Positions 18,601 to 28,173 are shown, counted from the first letter of the stretch. The stretch is DNA of 64,000 bases from Bryobacterales bacterium F-183 (GCA_016865505.2 AP025252.1:3720001-3784000), one strand, 5' to 3'. Notes: generated by a model from the sequence alone, not told the origin. Program-made: numbers and translations.

Positions 18601-19394
18601 CCCACTCGCCACGATCCTGTATAGACGTTGAAGCGGTCGCCGCGCAAGAACCCGATCAGGGTCAGATTGCGGCGCTCGGCCAATTCGATGGCTGCCGTAG
18701 AAGGCGCGCCGGCCGCTGCAACGATTGGGATGCCCGCCATAATCGCTTTCTGCAAGATGTCGTAACTGGCCCGGCTCGTCATAAACAGGATCGAGTCGGC
18801 CAGCGGCAGAGAGCCGTCTTTCAACAGTGACCCGATCAGCTTGTCGAGAGCGTTGTGACGTCCCACGTCTTCACGAAAACGCTTTAGGTTTCCTTCTGCA
18901 TCGAACCACGCTGCGGCGTGCGAACCTCCCGTTTCCGTAAAGCTTGCTTGCACGGCTTCAAGCTCCGCTTCGAGCGACGCGAAGGTCTTGGGCTTGATGC
19001 GTGCGGTCGATGCCTCGATGGCATCGGACATCTTGGGCAGTTCCTTCTTGCCGCACACTCCACAACTCGACGTTAGCAGCGGCAGGCTGCGATCAAACGC
19101 CGTCCAATCTACGTCCGCCCAGGGTGCGAGGTCGACGATCAAGGCTCCGTCGCCGGCGCGATGAATGAGCGTGATCTCGTCGTGCGATTTGATGATGCCT
19201 TCGGAAAACAGCAGCCCTGTGGCGAGGTCCTCGTCATGCCCGGGCGTACGCATGGTGATGGCCAAGGTCTTTAGGAAACGCTGGGCTTTGAAGCTCGCGG
19301 AAACGCGGATTTCGAGGGGCGCTTCTTCGAGCACTACGTCCCATTCGGCACTCTCTCTTCCGGACTTCCAGCGCCGTACGGCGACCTTTTCCAT
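18597..19394 (-). CDS. fdhD: Formate dehydrogenase accessory sulfurtransferase FdhD
   Basis: This 265-residue protein transfers sulfur from a cysteine desulfurase to the molybdenum/bis-MGD cofactor of formate dehydrogenase-type enzymes. The CxxC motif (Cys111, Cys114) lies in LTSSCGVCGKKE. The conserved EDVGRHNALDKLIG and FMTSRASYDILQKA segments follow. No formate dehydrogenase is encoded nearby, so the client enzyme is elsewhere. Confidence 0.93.
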   Translation of the reverse strand: MEKVAVRRWKSGRESAEWDVVLEEAPLEIRVSASFKAQRFLKTLAITMRTPGHDEDLATGLLFSEGIIKSHDEITLIHRAGDGALIVDLAPWADVDWTAFDRSLPLLTSSCGVCGKKELPKMSDAIEASTARIKPKTFASLEAELEAVQASFTETGGSHAAAWFDAEGNLKRFREDVGRHNALDKLIGSLLKDGSLPLADSILFMTSRASYDILQKAIMAGIPIVAAAGAPSTAAIELAERRNLTLIGFLRGDRFNVYTGSWRVG

Positions 19395-19433
19395 AACCCA
19401 CTATTGTGCCGTATTGATAGACTCCAGGAGTTG

Positions 19434-20489
19434 ATGAATCGCCGACAATTTCTGCTCACTTCCGCCCCTGTGTTTGCGGGCACAATTACGACCATTTCGC
19501 AGGAGCCTCGCAAGTACCACGGCTGGCCTACGGTAACCCGTCGCGCCAATGACGAACTGCTTCTTGTGGTGTCTGGAGGCCGTGAGCGGCATGTTTGTCC
19601 GTATGGGCAAGTCGTGCTGATGCGCTCGCACGATGAGGGCTCCACCTGGACTTATCCCGAAGTGTTGATGGACACCGCTATCGACGATCGCGACGCGGGC
19701 ATTTGCGAGACTGCCAAAGGCTCGCTACTGGTGACTACCTTTACTTCGCTGGCCTACGAGAAAGAGCTGGAAAAACATCCTGAGTGGAAGCCGCTGCATA
19801 ACCGGGTGGATGCGGCATCGCGAAAGAAATTGCTCGACTGCTGGATGCTGCGTTCGACGGACGGATTGACGTGGTCGCAACCGTACAAAGTGCCGGTGAA
19901 CAGTCCACATGGGCCGACGCAGTTGAAGAACGGATCGCTGCTGTACGTCGGCAAGAAACTCTGGGGTGATGAGACGGTGGCGGCTTGTATTTCGAAGGAT
20001 GACGGACTCACCTGGAAAGTGGCGTCCGCGATTCCCACGCGCCCGGGTGACGACTTCAAGAACTATCACGAACTGCATGCCATCGAAGCCGCTGACGGGC
20101 GCATCGTCGCGCAGATCCGCAACCACAATGAAGCGAACAAGGGTGAGACCTTGCAGTGCGAATCGCGCGATGGCGGCAAGACGTGGTCTGTCCCTCGCGC
20201 GATTGGCGTGTGGGGACTGCCGTCGCACCTGGTACGCTTGCGCGACGGCAGGCTGGTGATGAGTTATGGCTACCGCCGCAAGCCGTTTGGCAATCTGGCG
20301 CGGATCAGCAAGGATCACGGCGCCACATGGTCTGAACCGATCACGCTATCGGACGATGGCGTGCGCGGCGACCTCGGCTATCCGTCGACAGTGGAACTGG
20401 CCAACGGCAAACTGCTGACGGTCTGGTACGAGCAGATGGACAACAATCCGCTCGCCGTGTTGCGCCAGACCGTCTGGAGCCCGGGCTAA
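19434..20489 (+). CDS. Secreted sialidase-fold (BNR repeat) protein
   Basis: This is 351 residues from ATG 19434, preceded by a CAGGAG ribosome site; an upstream in-frame GTG/TTG region (19404) is not needed. MNRRQFLLTSAPVFAG is an export signal of the twin-arginine-like kind frequent in these bacteria. Asp-box motifs of the six-bladed propeller appear as SHDEGSTWT, SKDDGLTWK, SRDGGKTWS and SKDHGATWS. Such proteins include sialidases and other exo-hydrolases; the substrate is not predictable. Confidence 0.85.
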   Translation: MNRRQFLLTSAPVFAGTITTISQEPRKYHGWPTVTRRANDELLLVVSGGRERHVCPYGQVVLMRSHDEGSTWTYPEVLMDTAIDDRDAGICETAKGSLLVTTFTSLAYEKELEKHPEWKPLHNRVDAASRKKLLDCWMLRSTDGLTWSQPYKVPVNSPHGPTQLKNGSLLYVGKKLWGDETVAACISKDDGLTWKVASAIPTRPGDDFKNYHELHAIEAADGRIVAQIRNHNEANKGETLQCESRDGGKTWSVPRAIGVWGLPSHLVRLRDGRLVMSYGYRRKPFGNLARISKDHGATWSEPITLSDDGVRGDLGYPSTVELANGKLLTVWYEQMDNNPLAVLRQTVWSPG

Positions 20490-20492
20490 ATC

Positions 20493-21095
20493 CTACGCTG
20501 TTAATTTCTTAGCAATCTGCGCGACGTGGCGGCCCTGGTAACGCGCGATGCGGAGTTCCACTTCGTGCGGCTGGCGGCTGCCGTCGGCGCCCGCGAGCGT
20601 ACCCGCGCCGTAGGGGGAACCGCCGATGGTGTCGGCCATGTGGGTCAGATCCTGGCAAGCGTAGGGTACGCCGACGATGATCATGCCGTGGTGCAGAAGC
20701 GTCGTATGGAAGGACGTGATGGTAGTTTCCTGGCCGCCGTGCTGGGTGCCGGTCGAGACGAACACGCTGCCCACCTTGCCGACCAGCGCGCCCTTGGCCC
20801 AAAGACCGCCGGTTTGATCCAGAAAGTTGCGCATCTGCGCGGCCATATTGCCAAAGCGGGTGGGTGTGCCGAAGATGATGGCGTCGTAATCGCCAAGCTC
20901 TTTGGGGTCGGCAATCGGGGCAGCCTGGTCAACCTTGGCTCCCACCGCTTTTGCCTTATCTTCGGGGATCAGGTCGGCCACGCGCTTCAGCGTTACCTCA
21001 ACGCCTTCTACCTCACGGGCGCCTTCTGCAATTGCACCGGCCATGGTTTCCACATGCCCGTACATCGAGTAATACACAACAAGGATCTTTGCCAT
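20493..21095 (-). CDS. wrbA: NAD(P)H:quinone oxidoreductase WrbA
   Basis: This 200-residue flavodoxin-fold enzyme reduces quinones by two electrons using FMN. The FMN phosphate loop [12 protein letters not shown] is at the N-terminus. The WrbA-specific [25 protein letters not shown] and [13 protein letters not shown] segments, and the ending [17 protein letters not shown], are all present. It is a monocistronic unit, 3 bases from the convergent sialidase-fold gene. Confidence 0.95.
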   Translation of the reverse strand: MAKILVVYYSMYGHVETMAGAIAEGAREVEGVEVTLKRVADLIPEDKAKAVGAKVDQAAPIADPKELGDYDAIIFGTPTRFGNMAAQMRNFLDQTGGLWAKGALVGKVGSVFVSTGTQHGGQETTITSFHTTLLHHGMIIVGVPYACQDLTHMADTIGGSPYGAGTLAGADGSRQPHEVELRIARYQGRHVAQIAKKLTA

Positions 21096-21126
21096 CCTTT
21101 CATGATAGTGTCAGGTAGCGGCCCGA

Positions 21127-22257
21127 ATGCCCCCATCCACTTACGTCCCTGCGCTGCATACAGCCAGCCGTTTACATCAGCAACTCTCCAACTATGAAAT
21201 TCCAGAAGGCATGCAGGTCGGCACAGTCCCGCCTGAGCCGGACATTTTCCGTCTGATCGATGCCGCCTTTTGGGCGAGTCTGCGGCGCGAAGAGATTTAC
21301 ACGCCGCGCATCTCCATGGCGTATGTGAAGCCCGAGCAAACCAGGTACGCGATTCGCTTCGCAAGCCCGATTTCATTGACTCCAAAGGACCTCACCAAGA
21401 TCGCCGCCGCCGTGGAACGCTCTGGCATCCACCTCTGTGTATGGCCGCAAGGCGTGAACGGCGAACTCCAGGTTTGGGGCATCTCCCGACAGTTGCCGCC
21501 GTTGTGTCTGCTGGTGGAAATCATTCTGCCCGGGTTGCTGGCGGTGAAGGTGAGTCCGCTGCAGGAAAGCGGCAAGTTTTTGAACGTTGCGGTGCTGCAA
21601 GGCGACGACGTCAAGATCATCGACCCGATGGCCTCTGCCGCACCGCACAGCACGGCGCTGTTGAGTTCGCTGCTACGGCTGGAATCGCAGTTTGCCACAG
21701 GCTCCGTCGTCAACGTGCTACTGCAACTTGCCGTATCGATGCGTGCCCACGGGCGCGGTGGAATGCTGCTTGTTGTGCCATCGGGCAACGACGATTGGAA
21801 GCAATCGATGCTGCAACCCATGACGTATCTTGTAACGCCGCCCTTTTCCGGCCTCGGCGACCTGATGCGCAAGGATACGGGTACGCCCAGCCGCAGTTGG
21901 GAAAACGCCATGGCACGCGCTGTGGATGGGCTTGCGGGGCTCACCGCCGTTGACGGCGCCACCGCCATCACGGCCGATTATGATCTGCTCGCGTTTGGCG
22001 CCAAGGTGGTGCGGCGTCCTGGATCGCAAACCGTGAATACCGTGATCGTCACCGAGCCGGTAGAAGGCGGCCAGCCGCTCCACATGGAGCCTGCGGAACT
22101 TGGCGGGACGCGGCACTTGGCGGCCGCGCAGTTTGTGCACGATCAGAAAGACTCCATCGCGCTTGTTGCGTCACAGGAAGGCCGCTTTACGGTGTTCGGA
22201 TGGTCGCCTGCGGAGGGCATGGTGCATTGCCATCGCATCGACGTGCTGCTGATGTAA
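21127..22257 (+). CDS. DACNV-like (degenerate diadenylate-cyclase fold) putative sensor protein
   Basis: This 376-residue cytosolic protein has no signal peptide. The C-terminal 120 residues resemble the DisA/DAC fold. YDLLAFGAKV stands where the DGA motif lies, and ELGGTRHLAAAQFVHD stands where the RHR motif lies, but the Arg-His-Arg is changed to Arg-His-Leu. This matches the predicted DACNV sensor family described in genomic surveys of nucleotide signalling. It is likely to bind a nucleotide rather than synthesise c-di-AMP. Its end abuts the convergent response regulator gene with no gap. Confidence 0.6.
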   Translation: MPPSTYVPALHTASRLHQQLSNYEIPEGMQVGTVPPEPDIFRLIDAAFWASLRREEIYTPRISMAYVKPEQTRYAIRFASPISLTPKDLTKIAAAVERSGIHLCVWPQGVNGELQVWGISRQLPPLCLLVEIILPGLLAVKVSPLQESGKFLNVAVLQGDDVKIIDPMASAAPHSTALLSSLLRLESQFATGSVVNVLLQLAVSMRAHGRGGMLLVVPSGNDDWKQSMLQPMTYLVTPPFSGLGDLMRKDTGTPSRSWENAMARAVDGLAGLTAVDGATAITADYDLLAFGAKVVRRPGSQTVNTVIVTEPVEGGQPLHMEPAELGGTRHLAAAQFVHDQKDSIALVASQEGRFTVFGWSPAEGMVHCHRIDVLLM

Positions 22258-22986
22258 TCAGTCGGTAGGCTTTTGCTGGAAGCGATAGCCAACGCCGCGG
22301 ATGGTGGTCAAAAAACGCGGATGCGCCGGGTCGGGTTCGATGTAGCGCCGCAAACGCACGATGAAATTGTCGATGGCGCGCGTATCCGTGTCTTCGCGAA
22401 CGCCCCATACGCCTTCGAGCAACTGGCTGCGCGACACCGTTTGTCCGTCACGTTCGGCGAGAAAGCGCAGAAGGTTCGTTTCCATCAAGGTCAGTTGATG
22501 GCGCTGTCCGTCGGGCTCGGAAAGCTCCATGCGGTCAAAGTCGATGACGCGGTCGCCAAGCTCCAAACGGTTCAAGACCTGGTTCTTGGGTGCGTTGACC
22601 GTTGCTGCCCATGCGGTGCGGCGCAGTAAGCCGCGGACTCGCGCGAAGACAATTTCGAGTTCGAATGGCTTGGGCAAGTAGTCGTCGGCGCCACTTTCAA
22701 AGCCTTTGATAATGTCCTCGCTGCGGCCTCGGGCGGTGAGCATCAAGACCGGAACGTAGACGCCCAGTTCGCGCATGCGACGCACAACGGAGAAGCCGTC
22801 GATGCCGGGTAGCATGACGTCCAACAACACAAGGGCGACCGGCTCTGCCTCGGTGTTGGTGATGCGTTGCAGGGCCTCTTCGCCGGTCTCCGTCATCTCT
22901 ACCGTGTAGCCTTCCACTTCGAGGTTGAAGCGGAGGCCGTCGGCCAAGTGCTTTTCATCTTCGACCACCAGAATGCGTTCGTTCAC
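22258..22986 (-). CDS. OmpR/PhoB-family response regulator
   Basis: This 242-residue protein has a receiver domain with phospho-acceptor Asp56 (VLLDVMLPG), acidic pocket EDE near 10-12 and Lys at KPFELE. It is followed by a winged-helix DNA-binding domain (about 135-238) ending VRLRRYIEPDPAHPRFLTTIRGVGYRF. It is downstream of and overlaps (ATGA) its cognate histidine kinase, so the pair is one transcription unit. The target stimulus is unknown. Confidence 0.92.
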   Translation of the reverse strand: MNERILVVEDEKHLADGLRFNLEVEGYTVEMTETGEEALQRITNTEAEPVALVLLDVMLPGIDGFSVVRRMRELGVYVPVLMLTARGRSEDIIKGFESGADDYLPKPFELEIVFARVRGLLRRTAWAATVNAPKNQVLNRLELGDRVIDFDRMELSEPDGQRHQLTLMETNLLRFLAERDGQTVSRSQLLEGVWGVREDTDTRAIDNFIVRLRRYIEPDPAHPRFLTTIRGVGYRFQQKPTD

Positions 22987-23894
22987 GCGTTCACCACCGC
23001 CAGCGGAAGCTGCAGACGGAACGTACTGCCTTTGCCTGCGCCGTTACTTTCTGCCGTCACTTTGCCGCCATGTTTTTCAATTACGCTGCGTACGATGAAG
23101 AGCCCGAGTCCGGAGCCCTTGACACGGCCGGTTACCGAGCCGGGCACGCGATAAAAGCGTTTGAAGATACGCTTGAGTTCATTTTCTGGAATGCCGATGC
23201 CATCATCCTGGATGTCGATGATCGCGAACTTCCGCGAGGGCGCAAGCGAGAGCCGGACCTGAATGTTCACTTGCTTGCCGGAGTATTTGACGGCGTTGTC
23301 GAGAAGGTTCATGATGGCGCCTTTGAGTTCGTCGGCGTCGCCGAGAACGACGGCTGTTTCGGGCATTGGCGCAACTGCGATCGATTCGGCCGAAAGATGG
23401 TTGCGAGTGCGCGCAAGATCGGCACATTCAACGACCAATTGCGTGAGGTCGACGGGCGCACGATGCAGGGCACGGCGGGAGGAGCGGCTAATGCTGCCGG
23501 CGCGCAGGACCTGATCAATGGTGCGCAGAAGACGATCGGAATCCTCGAGCATGATCTGGTAAAACTGCTGGCGCTTATCCGGCGGTAGTTCGCGCTTCTG
23601 CAATGTCTCCAGATACAGGCGGATGCTGGCGACCGGCGTTTTGAGTTCGTGCGTCATGGCGTCGAGGAACGCGTTGTGTTGCTCATTCTTGCGGATCTCG
23701 CGGATGAGGAAGATGGTGTTGAGTGCGAGGCCAACAATCAGGGCGAGGAATGACAGGAGGCCCAGCACATACATGACGCCGGTACGCCAGTTGGCGATCC
23801 ACCCGACGTTGAGCATGACGGCGAGGGCCAGCATGACGATGCCAAGAATGGAGAAGAAGATAACCGATCTGCGGCGTCCGGAAACGCTGACCAT
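22983..23894 (-). CDS. Sensor histidine kinase
   Basis: This 303-residue protein has two N-terminal membrane helices (about 10-30 and 41-65) with almost no periplasmic loop. The dimerisation/phosphotransfer helix has His82 in THELKTPVASIRLYLE. The HATPase domain has N-box (LLDNAVKYSG), G1 (IDIQDDGIGIP) and G2 (GSGLGLFIVRSVIEKHGG). The lack of an external sensor domain suggests it senses a membrane or intramembrane cue. Confidence 0.92.
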   Translation of the reverse strand: MVSVSGRRRSVIFFSILGIVMLALAVMLNVGWIANWRTGVMYVLGLLSFLALIVGLALNTIFLIREIRKNEQHNAFLDAMTHELKTPVASIRLYLETLQKRELPPDKRQQFYQIMLEDSDRLLRTIDQVLRAGSISRSSRRALHRAPVDLTQLVVECADLARTRNHLSAESIAVAPMPETAVVLGDADELKGAIMNLLDNAVKYSGKQVNIQVRLSLAPSRKFAIIDIQDDGIGIPENELKRIFKRFYRVPGSVTGRVKGSGLGLFIVRSVIEKHGGKVTAESNGAGKGSTFRLQLPLAVVNA

Positions 23895-23936
23895 ACTCAG
23901 CTTTTAGGATGGCAGAACGCGTGCGACGATAGAACG

Positions 23937-24368
23937 ATGCCAGAACAGAATTACCAAAATCATACACAGCGTGTGCCTGCGTTTATCGGCCTGGGGCTTA
24001 TCATTGCGCTCGCGCTGGGCGGGTCGTTCGTGAACCTGTTTCAATCGGTGGGCGATCATCAGCGGTTGTACAGCGCGGCACTGCTGGTGGTGCTGACGTT
24101 CTGCGTGTTGGGCGCTGCGACGTTTGCGCGGATCTTTGCCTTAAGGGCGCAGGACCGCGCGATTCGTGCGGAAGAGAACCTGCGGCACTATGTCCTGACG
24201 GGCAAACTGCTGGATTCACGGCTGCAACCCTTGCAGATCGTGGCGCTGCGCTTTGCTTCTGACGCCGAGTTGCCGGAGTTGGCGCGCAAGGCTGCGGAGG
24301 AGGGGATGGCGCCGGACGCGATCAAGCAGTCGGTAAAGTCCTGGCGCGCGGATACCTATAGAGTGTAG
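23937..24368 (+). CDS. DUF6526-like small membrane protein
   Basis: This 143-residue protein has two membrane helices (about 13-35 and 45-68) followed by a cytosolic stretch with ENLRHYVLTGKLLDSRLQPLQ and IVALRFASDAELPELARKA, the conserved pattern of this uncharacterised family. It is divergently arranged to the two-component pair with a 42-base gap and lies 4 bases before the DUF2277 gene, with which it is probably co-transcribed. No function is known. Confidence 0.75.
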   Translation: MPEQNYQNHTQRVPAFIGLGLIIALALGGSFVNLFQSVGDHQRLYSAALLVVLTFCVLGAATFARIFALRAQDRAIRAEENLRHYVLTGKLLDSRLQPLQIVALRFASDAELPELARKAAEEGMAPDAIKQSVKSWRADTYRV

Positions 24369-24372
24369 GTAT

Positions 24373-24651
24373 ATGTGCCGGAACATTCGGAATCTGTTCA
24401 ACTTTGAGCCTCCTACGACGGAGGATGAGGTTCGCGCGGCGGCGCTGCAGTTTGTGCGCAAGATCAGCGGGTTTACGCGGCCGTCGAAGGTGAATGAAGA
24501 GGCGTTTGAGGCAGCGGTGTTGGAGATTGCGCGGGTTTCGGGCGAGTATTTGCGGACCTTGGAGACGAACGCTCCGCCGAAGAATCGAGAAGAGGAAGCG
24601 GCGAAGGCGCGGGAACGGGCAAAGGACCGGTACGCCACTGCGCGCGCTTAA
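24373..24651 (+). CDS. DUF2277 family protein
   Basis: This 92-residue protein begins MCRNIRNLFNFEPPTTEDEVRAAALQFVRKISG, the diagnostic start of the DUF2277 family, and ends in a charged helix rich in Arg, Glu and Lys. It is soluble, with no known activity. It sits between two small membrane-protein genes and probably overlaps the third. Confidence 0.88.
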   Translation: MCRNIRNLFNFEPPTTEDEVRAAALQFVRKISGFTRPSKVNEEAFEAAVLEIARVSGEYLRTLETNAPPKNREEEAAKARERAKDRYATARA

Positions 24652-25000
24652 TGCTGCGGCGATCCTGTTGATCGGGGTCGCCGTATTTCATTTGGCGCTG
24701 GCTTTGGGAGCGCCGTGGGGCGAGGCGTCCTGGGGCGGGTCGCATGCGGGCGTACTGCCGGTAAATCTACGGGTGGCGATTGGGGTGTCGGTGTTCGTGG
24801 ACTTGCTGCTGGCGGCGGTCTGCGCAGGGTATGTCGCGCGTGGCGGTGGACGCCGGGTGGTGCTGTGGATGGTGGCTGGGTACTTTGCGCTGGGAGCTGT
24901 GCTCAATGCGCTGTCTCCGTCTGTTATCGAGAGGGTCATCTGGACGCCGGTTGCCGTTTTGCTGATGTTGCTGGTGGCGAGCGGAGCGAGAAGAGTCTAG
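24638..25000 (+). CDS. Small integral membrane protein, start codon uncertain
   Basis: The conserved part begins LRALNAAAILLIGVAVFHLALALGAPWG, a pattern I recognise from a family of four-helix membrane proteins of unknown function. No ATG or GTG fits. A CTG at 24638 has AAAGGA 11 bases upstream and would give 120 residues overlapping DUF2277 by 14 bases. TTG 24668 would remove the conserved start. The open frame continues to ATG 24494, but that part is an Arg-rich shadow of DUF2277. Its stop shares CTAG with the convergent zinc-ribbon gene. Confidence 0.6.
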   Translation: MRALNAAAILLIGVAVFHLALALGAPWGEASWGGSHAGVLPVNLRVAIGVSVFVDLLLAAVCAGYVARGGGRRVVLWMVAGYFALGAVLNALSPSVIERVIWTPVAVLLMLLVASGARRV

Positions 25001-25152
25001 TGGTCTAGCTTGGTGCTGCGGGCTTTGCGGTCTTTCTTCGCTTTGCCTTCCTGCATGCGGTGCTTGCCGCATTTGGGACAGCGGAACTTTCGCTTGCCGT
25101 GTGCGATGTGCGCCAGTTGTTCCATGCGGGCTTTGCACTTGCGGCAGGTCAT
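24997..25152 (-). CDS. 51-residue zinc-ribbon protein
   Basis: This starts [20 protein letters not shown], continues with FRCPKCGKHRM, and ends in a Lys/Arg-rich tail. Two CxxC knuckles are spaced 19 residues apart, enough for one structural zinc. Its ATG overlaps the stop of the upstream NAD-binding protein gene (ATGA, 25149-25152), strong evidence that this short frame is translated. It could bind nucleic acid; this is inference from the basic tail. Confidence 0.7.
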   Translation of the reverse strand: MTCRKCKARMEQLAHIAHGKRKFRCPKCGKHRMQEGKAKKDRKARSTKLDH

Positions 25153-25790
25153 GCGACGTTGTTCATGAGGTCGCGATAGAGCATCCGGTGGACGCCGGGC
25201 TTGCCTTGCTTTGCGGCTTCGAGCATCGCGGCGGCGACGTCGTGCGCGGTGATCGCGCGGTAGCGGGAGAGCGGACCGATCAGCAGAGGTCCGATAGCTT
25301 TTGCTACCACGATGCCGAGTTGCTCCATCGTACGTGCCTGGTCGCGCTGGCCTAGCAGGAAGCTGGGCTGTGCGATGTGGACACTGTCGTAGCCGAGGTG
25401 GCTGACGGCGTCTTCCATCTTGGCTTTGACCTTGAGATAAAACAGCGGGCAACTGTGCGAGGCGTCCACACTGGATACGACGGCGAACTGTCTTGCGCCG
25501 TTGGTACGAGCGGCTTTGGCGAAGTCGATGACCAGGTCGTGATCGACGGCTAAGAACGCTTCTTTGGAACCTGCTTTGGCGATGGTGATGCCGAGGCAGC
25601 AGTAGGCATCGTCGGTGGGTCCCCAAGAGTTGTGGAGGTCGGTGAAGGGGAGTTCGCGCAGGTTGGGGACGGAAAACGAAAGTGGCCGCCTGGTGAAGGC
25701 AGCCACTTGATCGTAATGTTCGCAGAGCAGGGGTAGCAGGTGCGAGCCGACAAGGCCGGTAGCGCCTGCGATGACTGCTGTTTTAGCCAT
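25149..25790 (-). CDS. NAD(P)-binding SDR, HTATIP2/oxidoreductase-like
   Basis: This 213-residue atypical short-chain dehydrogenase has the nucleotide motif [14 protein letters not shown] at the N-terminus and the HTATIP2-type segments [17 protein letters not shown] and [25 protein letters not shown], where Tyr/Lys of the active site would be YLKVK. Its substrate is unknown. It overlaps the superoxide dismutase gene by 8 bases and probably forms one transcript with it. Confidence 0.83.
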   Translation of the reverse strand: MAKTAVIAGATGLVGSHLLPLLCEHYDQVAAFTRRPLSFSVPNLRELPFTDLHNSWGPTDDAYCCLGITIAKAGSKEAFLAVDHDLVIDFAKAARTNGARQFAVVSSVDASHSCPLFYLKVKAKMEDAVSHLGYDSVHIAQPSFLLGQRDQARTMEQLGIVVAKAIGPLLIGPLSRYRAITAHDVAAAMLEAAKQGKPGVHRMLYRDLMNNVA

Positions 25791-26391
25791 TGAAGCGGGC
25801 TTCAGCAGCGGCCCAATTCACGACGTTCCACCACTCCTTGATGTAGTCCGGACGCTTGTTCTGATACTTCAGGTAGTAGGCGTGTTCCCAGACGTCAAGG
25901 CCGATGATGGCGTTCTTGCCTTCCATCAGCGGGTTGTCCTGGTTGGGGGTGGAGGTGATTTCGACGCCACCGTCGGAGGTCTTGACGAGCCAGGCCCAGC
26001 CCGACCCGAAGCGGCCTACGCCGGCTGCAGCAAACTTTTCCTTGAAGGCATCGAAGCTGCCGAAGGCCTTGTCGATGGCTGCGGCGAGGTTGCCCGTGGG
26101 AGCGCCACCGGCGTTGGGGCCCATGATGTTCCAGAACAGGCTGTGGTTCCAGTGGCCGCCACCGTTGTTGCGGACAGCACCGCGGATGCCTTCGGGCACG
26201 ATCGCGAGGTTGTTGGCCAGCAGTTCTTCGAGGCTCTTGCCGGCGAGTTCGGGGGCCGATTCCAGGGCCTTGTTCAAATTGGTGACATACGCCTGGTGGT
26301 GCTTGCCATGGTGAATTTCCATGGTGGCTTTGTCGATGTAGGGTTCCAGCGCGTCGTGCGCGTAAGGCAGAGCAGGGAGTTCAAATGCCAT
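25783..26391 (-). CDS. sodA: Superoxide dismutase (Mn/Fe family)
   Basis: This is 202 residues from ATG 26391, behind AAGAGGAAA; the open frame extends further but without homology. The metal ligands are His27, His83 (HWNHSLFW), Asp166 and His170 ([11 protein letters not shown]). The [11 protein letters not shown] glycine and the GGAPTG segment favour manganese or cambialistic use, though metal choice cannot be settled from sequence. No signal peptide is seen, so it is cytosolic. Confidence 0.95.
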   Translation of the reverse strand: MAFELPALPYAHDALEPYIDKATMEIHHGKHHQAYVTNLNKALESAPELAGKSLEELLANNLAIVPEGIRGAVRNNGGGHWNHSLFWNIMGPNAGGAPTGNLAAAIDKAFGSFDAFKEKFAAAGVGRFGSGWAWLVKTSDGGVEITSTPNQDNPLMEGKNAIIGLDVWEHAYYLKYQNKRPDYIKEWWNVVNWAAAEARFNG

Positions 26392-26431
26392 TCGGGTAGT
26401 TTCCTCTTGTCTTAGATTCTCAGAAGTACGA

Positions 26432-27874
26432 TCAGGATGCAGCGGATTCTGTTTCGTACGCTTGGGCCAGTTGGAACATTTTGGCCTCTTCAAAGTGATT
26501 GCACAGTAGCTGCGCACCCACCGGCAGACCTTCGGATGCGGTTTTGCCGCAGGGCACCGACATACAAGGTACGCCCGCGAGGTCGCCGGCGATGGAATAG
26601 ATGTCGGCGAGATACATGGCCAAGGGGTCCGCCATCTTTTCGCCCAGCTTGAAGGCGGGGAACGGCGAGACGGGAGCGATCAACGCGTCGACAGTTTCAA
26701 AGGCTTGGGCAAAGTCCTGCGTGATGAGGTTGCGGACCTTTTGAGCCTTTAGATAGTACGCATCGTAATAACCGTGGCTGAGGACATACGTGCCGAGCAT
26801 GATGCGGCGTTTGCATTCGGCGCCGAAGAAGTCGCCACGGGTGTCGCGATACATGGACGTCAGGCTGTTGGCGTCCGTATTGCGGGCGGTGTAGCGCACG
26901 CCGTCGTAACGCGCGAGGTTGGAACTCGCCTCGGCGGTACAGATGATGTAGTAGGTGGCCAGCGCGTATTCGGTGTGCGGTAGGCTGACGTCGACGATTT
27001 CGCAGCCGAGCTTCTTGTAGACGTCGACGGCCTTCATGATGAGGTCGCCGGTTTCGCTCGAAAGATCCTTGAAGTACTCGGCAGGGAGGCCGATCTTCAT
27101 GCCCTTTACCGGTGCGTTCAGAGTCGCGGCGTAGTCAGCGACAGGGGCGTGCGCTGAGGTGGAGTCCATCGGGTCATGCCCGGCGATGGCCTTGAGCACG
27201 GTGGCGCAGTCGGCGACGTTCTTGCCGAAGGGTCCGATGTGGTCGAGGCTGCTGGCAAAGGCGACAAGGCCGTAGCGGGACACGCGGCCGTAGGTCGGTG
27301 TCACGCCGACGACGCCGCAGAACGATGCTGGTTGGCGAATGGAACCGCCAGTGTCTGAACCCAGAGATACGACAGCGGTGCCTTGCGCGACTACCGCAGC
27401 AGAGCCACCCGAAGAGCCACCGGGTACGCGATCGAGGGCGACCGGATTGCGTACAGGGCCGAAAGCGGAATTCTCGTTCGAGCCGCCCATGGCGAACTCG
27501 TCACAATTGGCTTTGCCGAGGATCACGCCGCCTGCGGCTTCGAGACGTTCAATTGCTGTCGCGTCGTAGGGCGGAATGTAGTTTTCGAGCAGTCGCGACG
27601 CGCAGGTGGTGCGCAGATTCTTGGTGACGATGACGTCTTTTACCGCGACGGGTACACCAGCCAATGGACCTGGATCGTCTCCTGCCGCGAGTTTGGCATC
27701 CACTTTTGCGGCGGCGACTAGCGCGCGTTCATTGGCGATGGTGAGGTACGCGTTGGTCTTGGGGTTCTCCGCTTCGGCAAAGCGCAAGGCTTCGGTAGCG
27801 AGTTCGACGGCGCTGAATGTCTTGTTACGAAGCCCGGACTGTACGTCTGCAATGGTGAGTGCGGCGACGTTCAT
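26432..27874 (-). CDS. gatA: Asp-tRNA(Asn)/Glu-tRNA(Gln) amidotransferase subunit A
   Basis: This 480-residue amidase-signature enzyme has the complete Lys79-Ser154-Ser178 triad ([25 protein letters not shown]). It hydrolyses glutamine to supply ammonia for transamidation of mischarged Glu-tRNA(Gln) or Asp-tRNA(Asn). It overlaps gatC by 4 bases. gatB is not in the window. The separately encoded GluQ at 51205 is a different, tRNA(Asp)-modifying enzyme. Confidence 0.97.
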   Translation of the reverse strand: MNVAALTIADVQSGLRNKTFSAVELATEALRFAEAENPKTNAYLTIANERALVAAAKVDAKLAAGDDPGPLAGVPVAVKDVIVTKNLRTTCASRLLENYIPPYDATAIERLEAAGGVILGKANCDEFAMGGSNENSAFGPVRNPVALDRVPGGSSGGSAAVVAQGTAVVSLGSDTGGSIRQPASFCGVVGVTPTYGRVSRYGLVAFASSLDHIGPFGKNVADCATVLKAIAGHDPMDSTSAHAPVADYAATLNAPVKGMKIGLPAEYFKDLSSETGDLIMKAVDVYKKLGCEIVDVSLPHTEYALATYYIICTAEASSNLARYDGVRYTARNTDANSLTSMYRDTRGDFFGAECKRRIMLGTYVLSHGYYDAYYLKAQKVRNLITQDFAQAFETVDALIAPVSPFPAFKLGEKMADPLAMYLADIYSIAGDLAGVPCMSVPCGKTASEGLPVGAQLLCNHFEEAKMFQLAQAYETESAAS

Positions 27875-28173
27875 CGTTCGATCACCCGGGGAATCTTGAA
27901 GTAACCGGCGCCCGAGACTGCGGCGTTGCGGAGCGCTTCTTTGTTGGGGATCGACGGACGTTCGACATCGGGCCGGAGGGAGCCGGTTTCGTCCTCTGAC
28001 GCATAGAGCACCTGGGCCATCGGCTCCACACCAGAGGTGTCCAACTGGTTGAGCTTTTCCATGTACGTTACGACCGCGCCCAGTTCCTGGGCGAGCTTCT
28101 GGATTTCGGTGTCCGAAAGCCGCAGATTTGCGAGATCGGCGACGTAGCGGACATCCTTCTCAGTAAAAGTCAC
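27871..28173 (-). CDS. gatC: Asp-tRNA(Asn)/Glu-tRNA(Gln) amidotransferase subunit C
   Basis: This 100-residue protein has the family signature VRYVADLANLRLSDTEIQKLAQELGAVVTYMEKLNQLDTSGVEP split across its two helices and linker. It wraps around and stabilises the GatA-GatB complex. It overlaps gatA downstream and the DciA-like gene upstream (ATGA at both ends). Confidence 0.95.
   Translation of the reverse strand: MTFTEKDVRYVADLANLRLSDTEIQKLAQELGAVVTYMEKLNQLDTSGVEPMAQVLYASEDETGSLRPDVERPSIPNKEALRNAAVSGAGYFKIPRVIER

Noticed and set aside
24997-25626. Long minus-strand frame of 209 codons
   Set aside because: Only its last 51 codons (zinc ribbon) are real; the rest is a shadow of the SDR gene in another frame.
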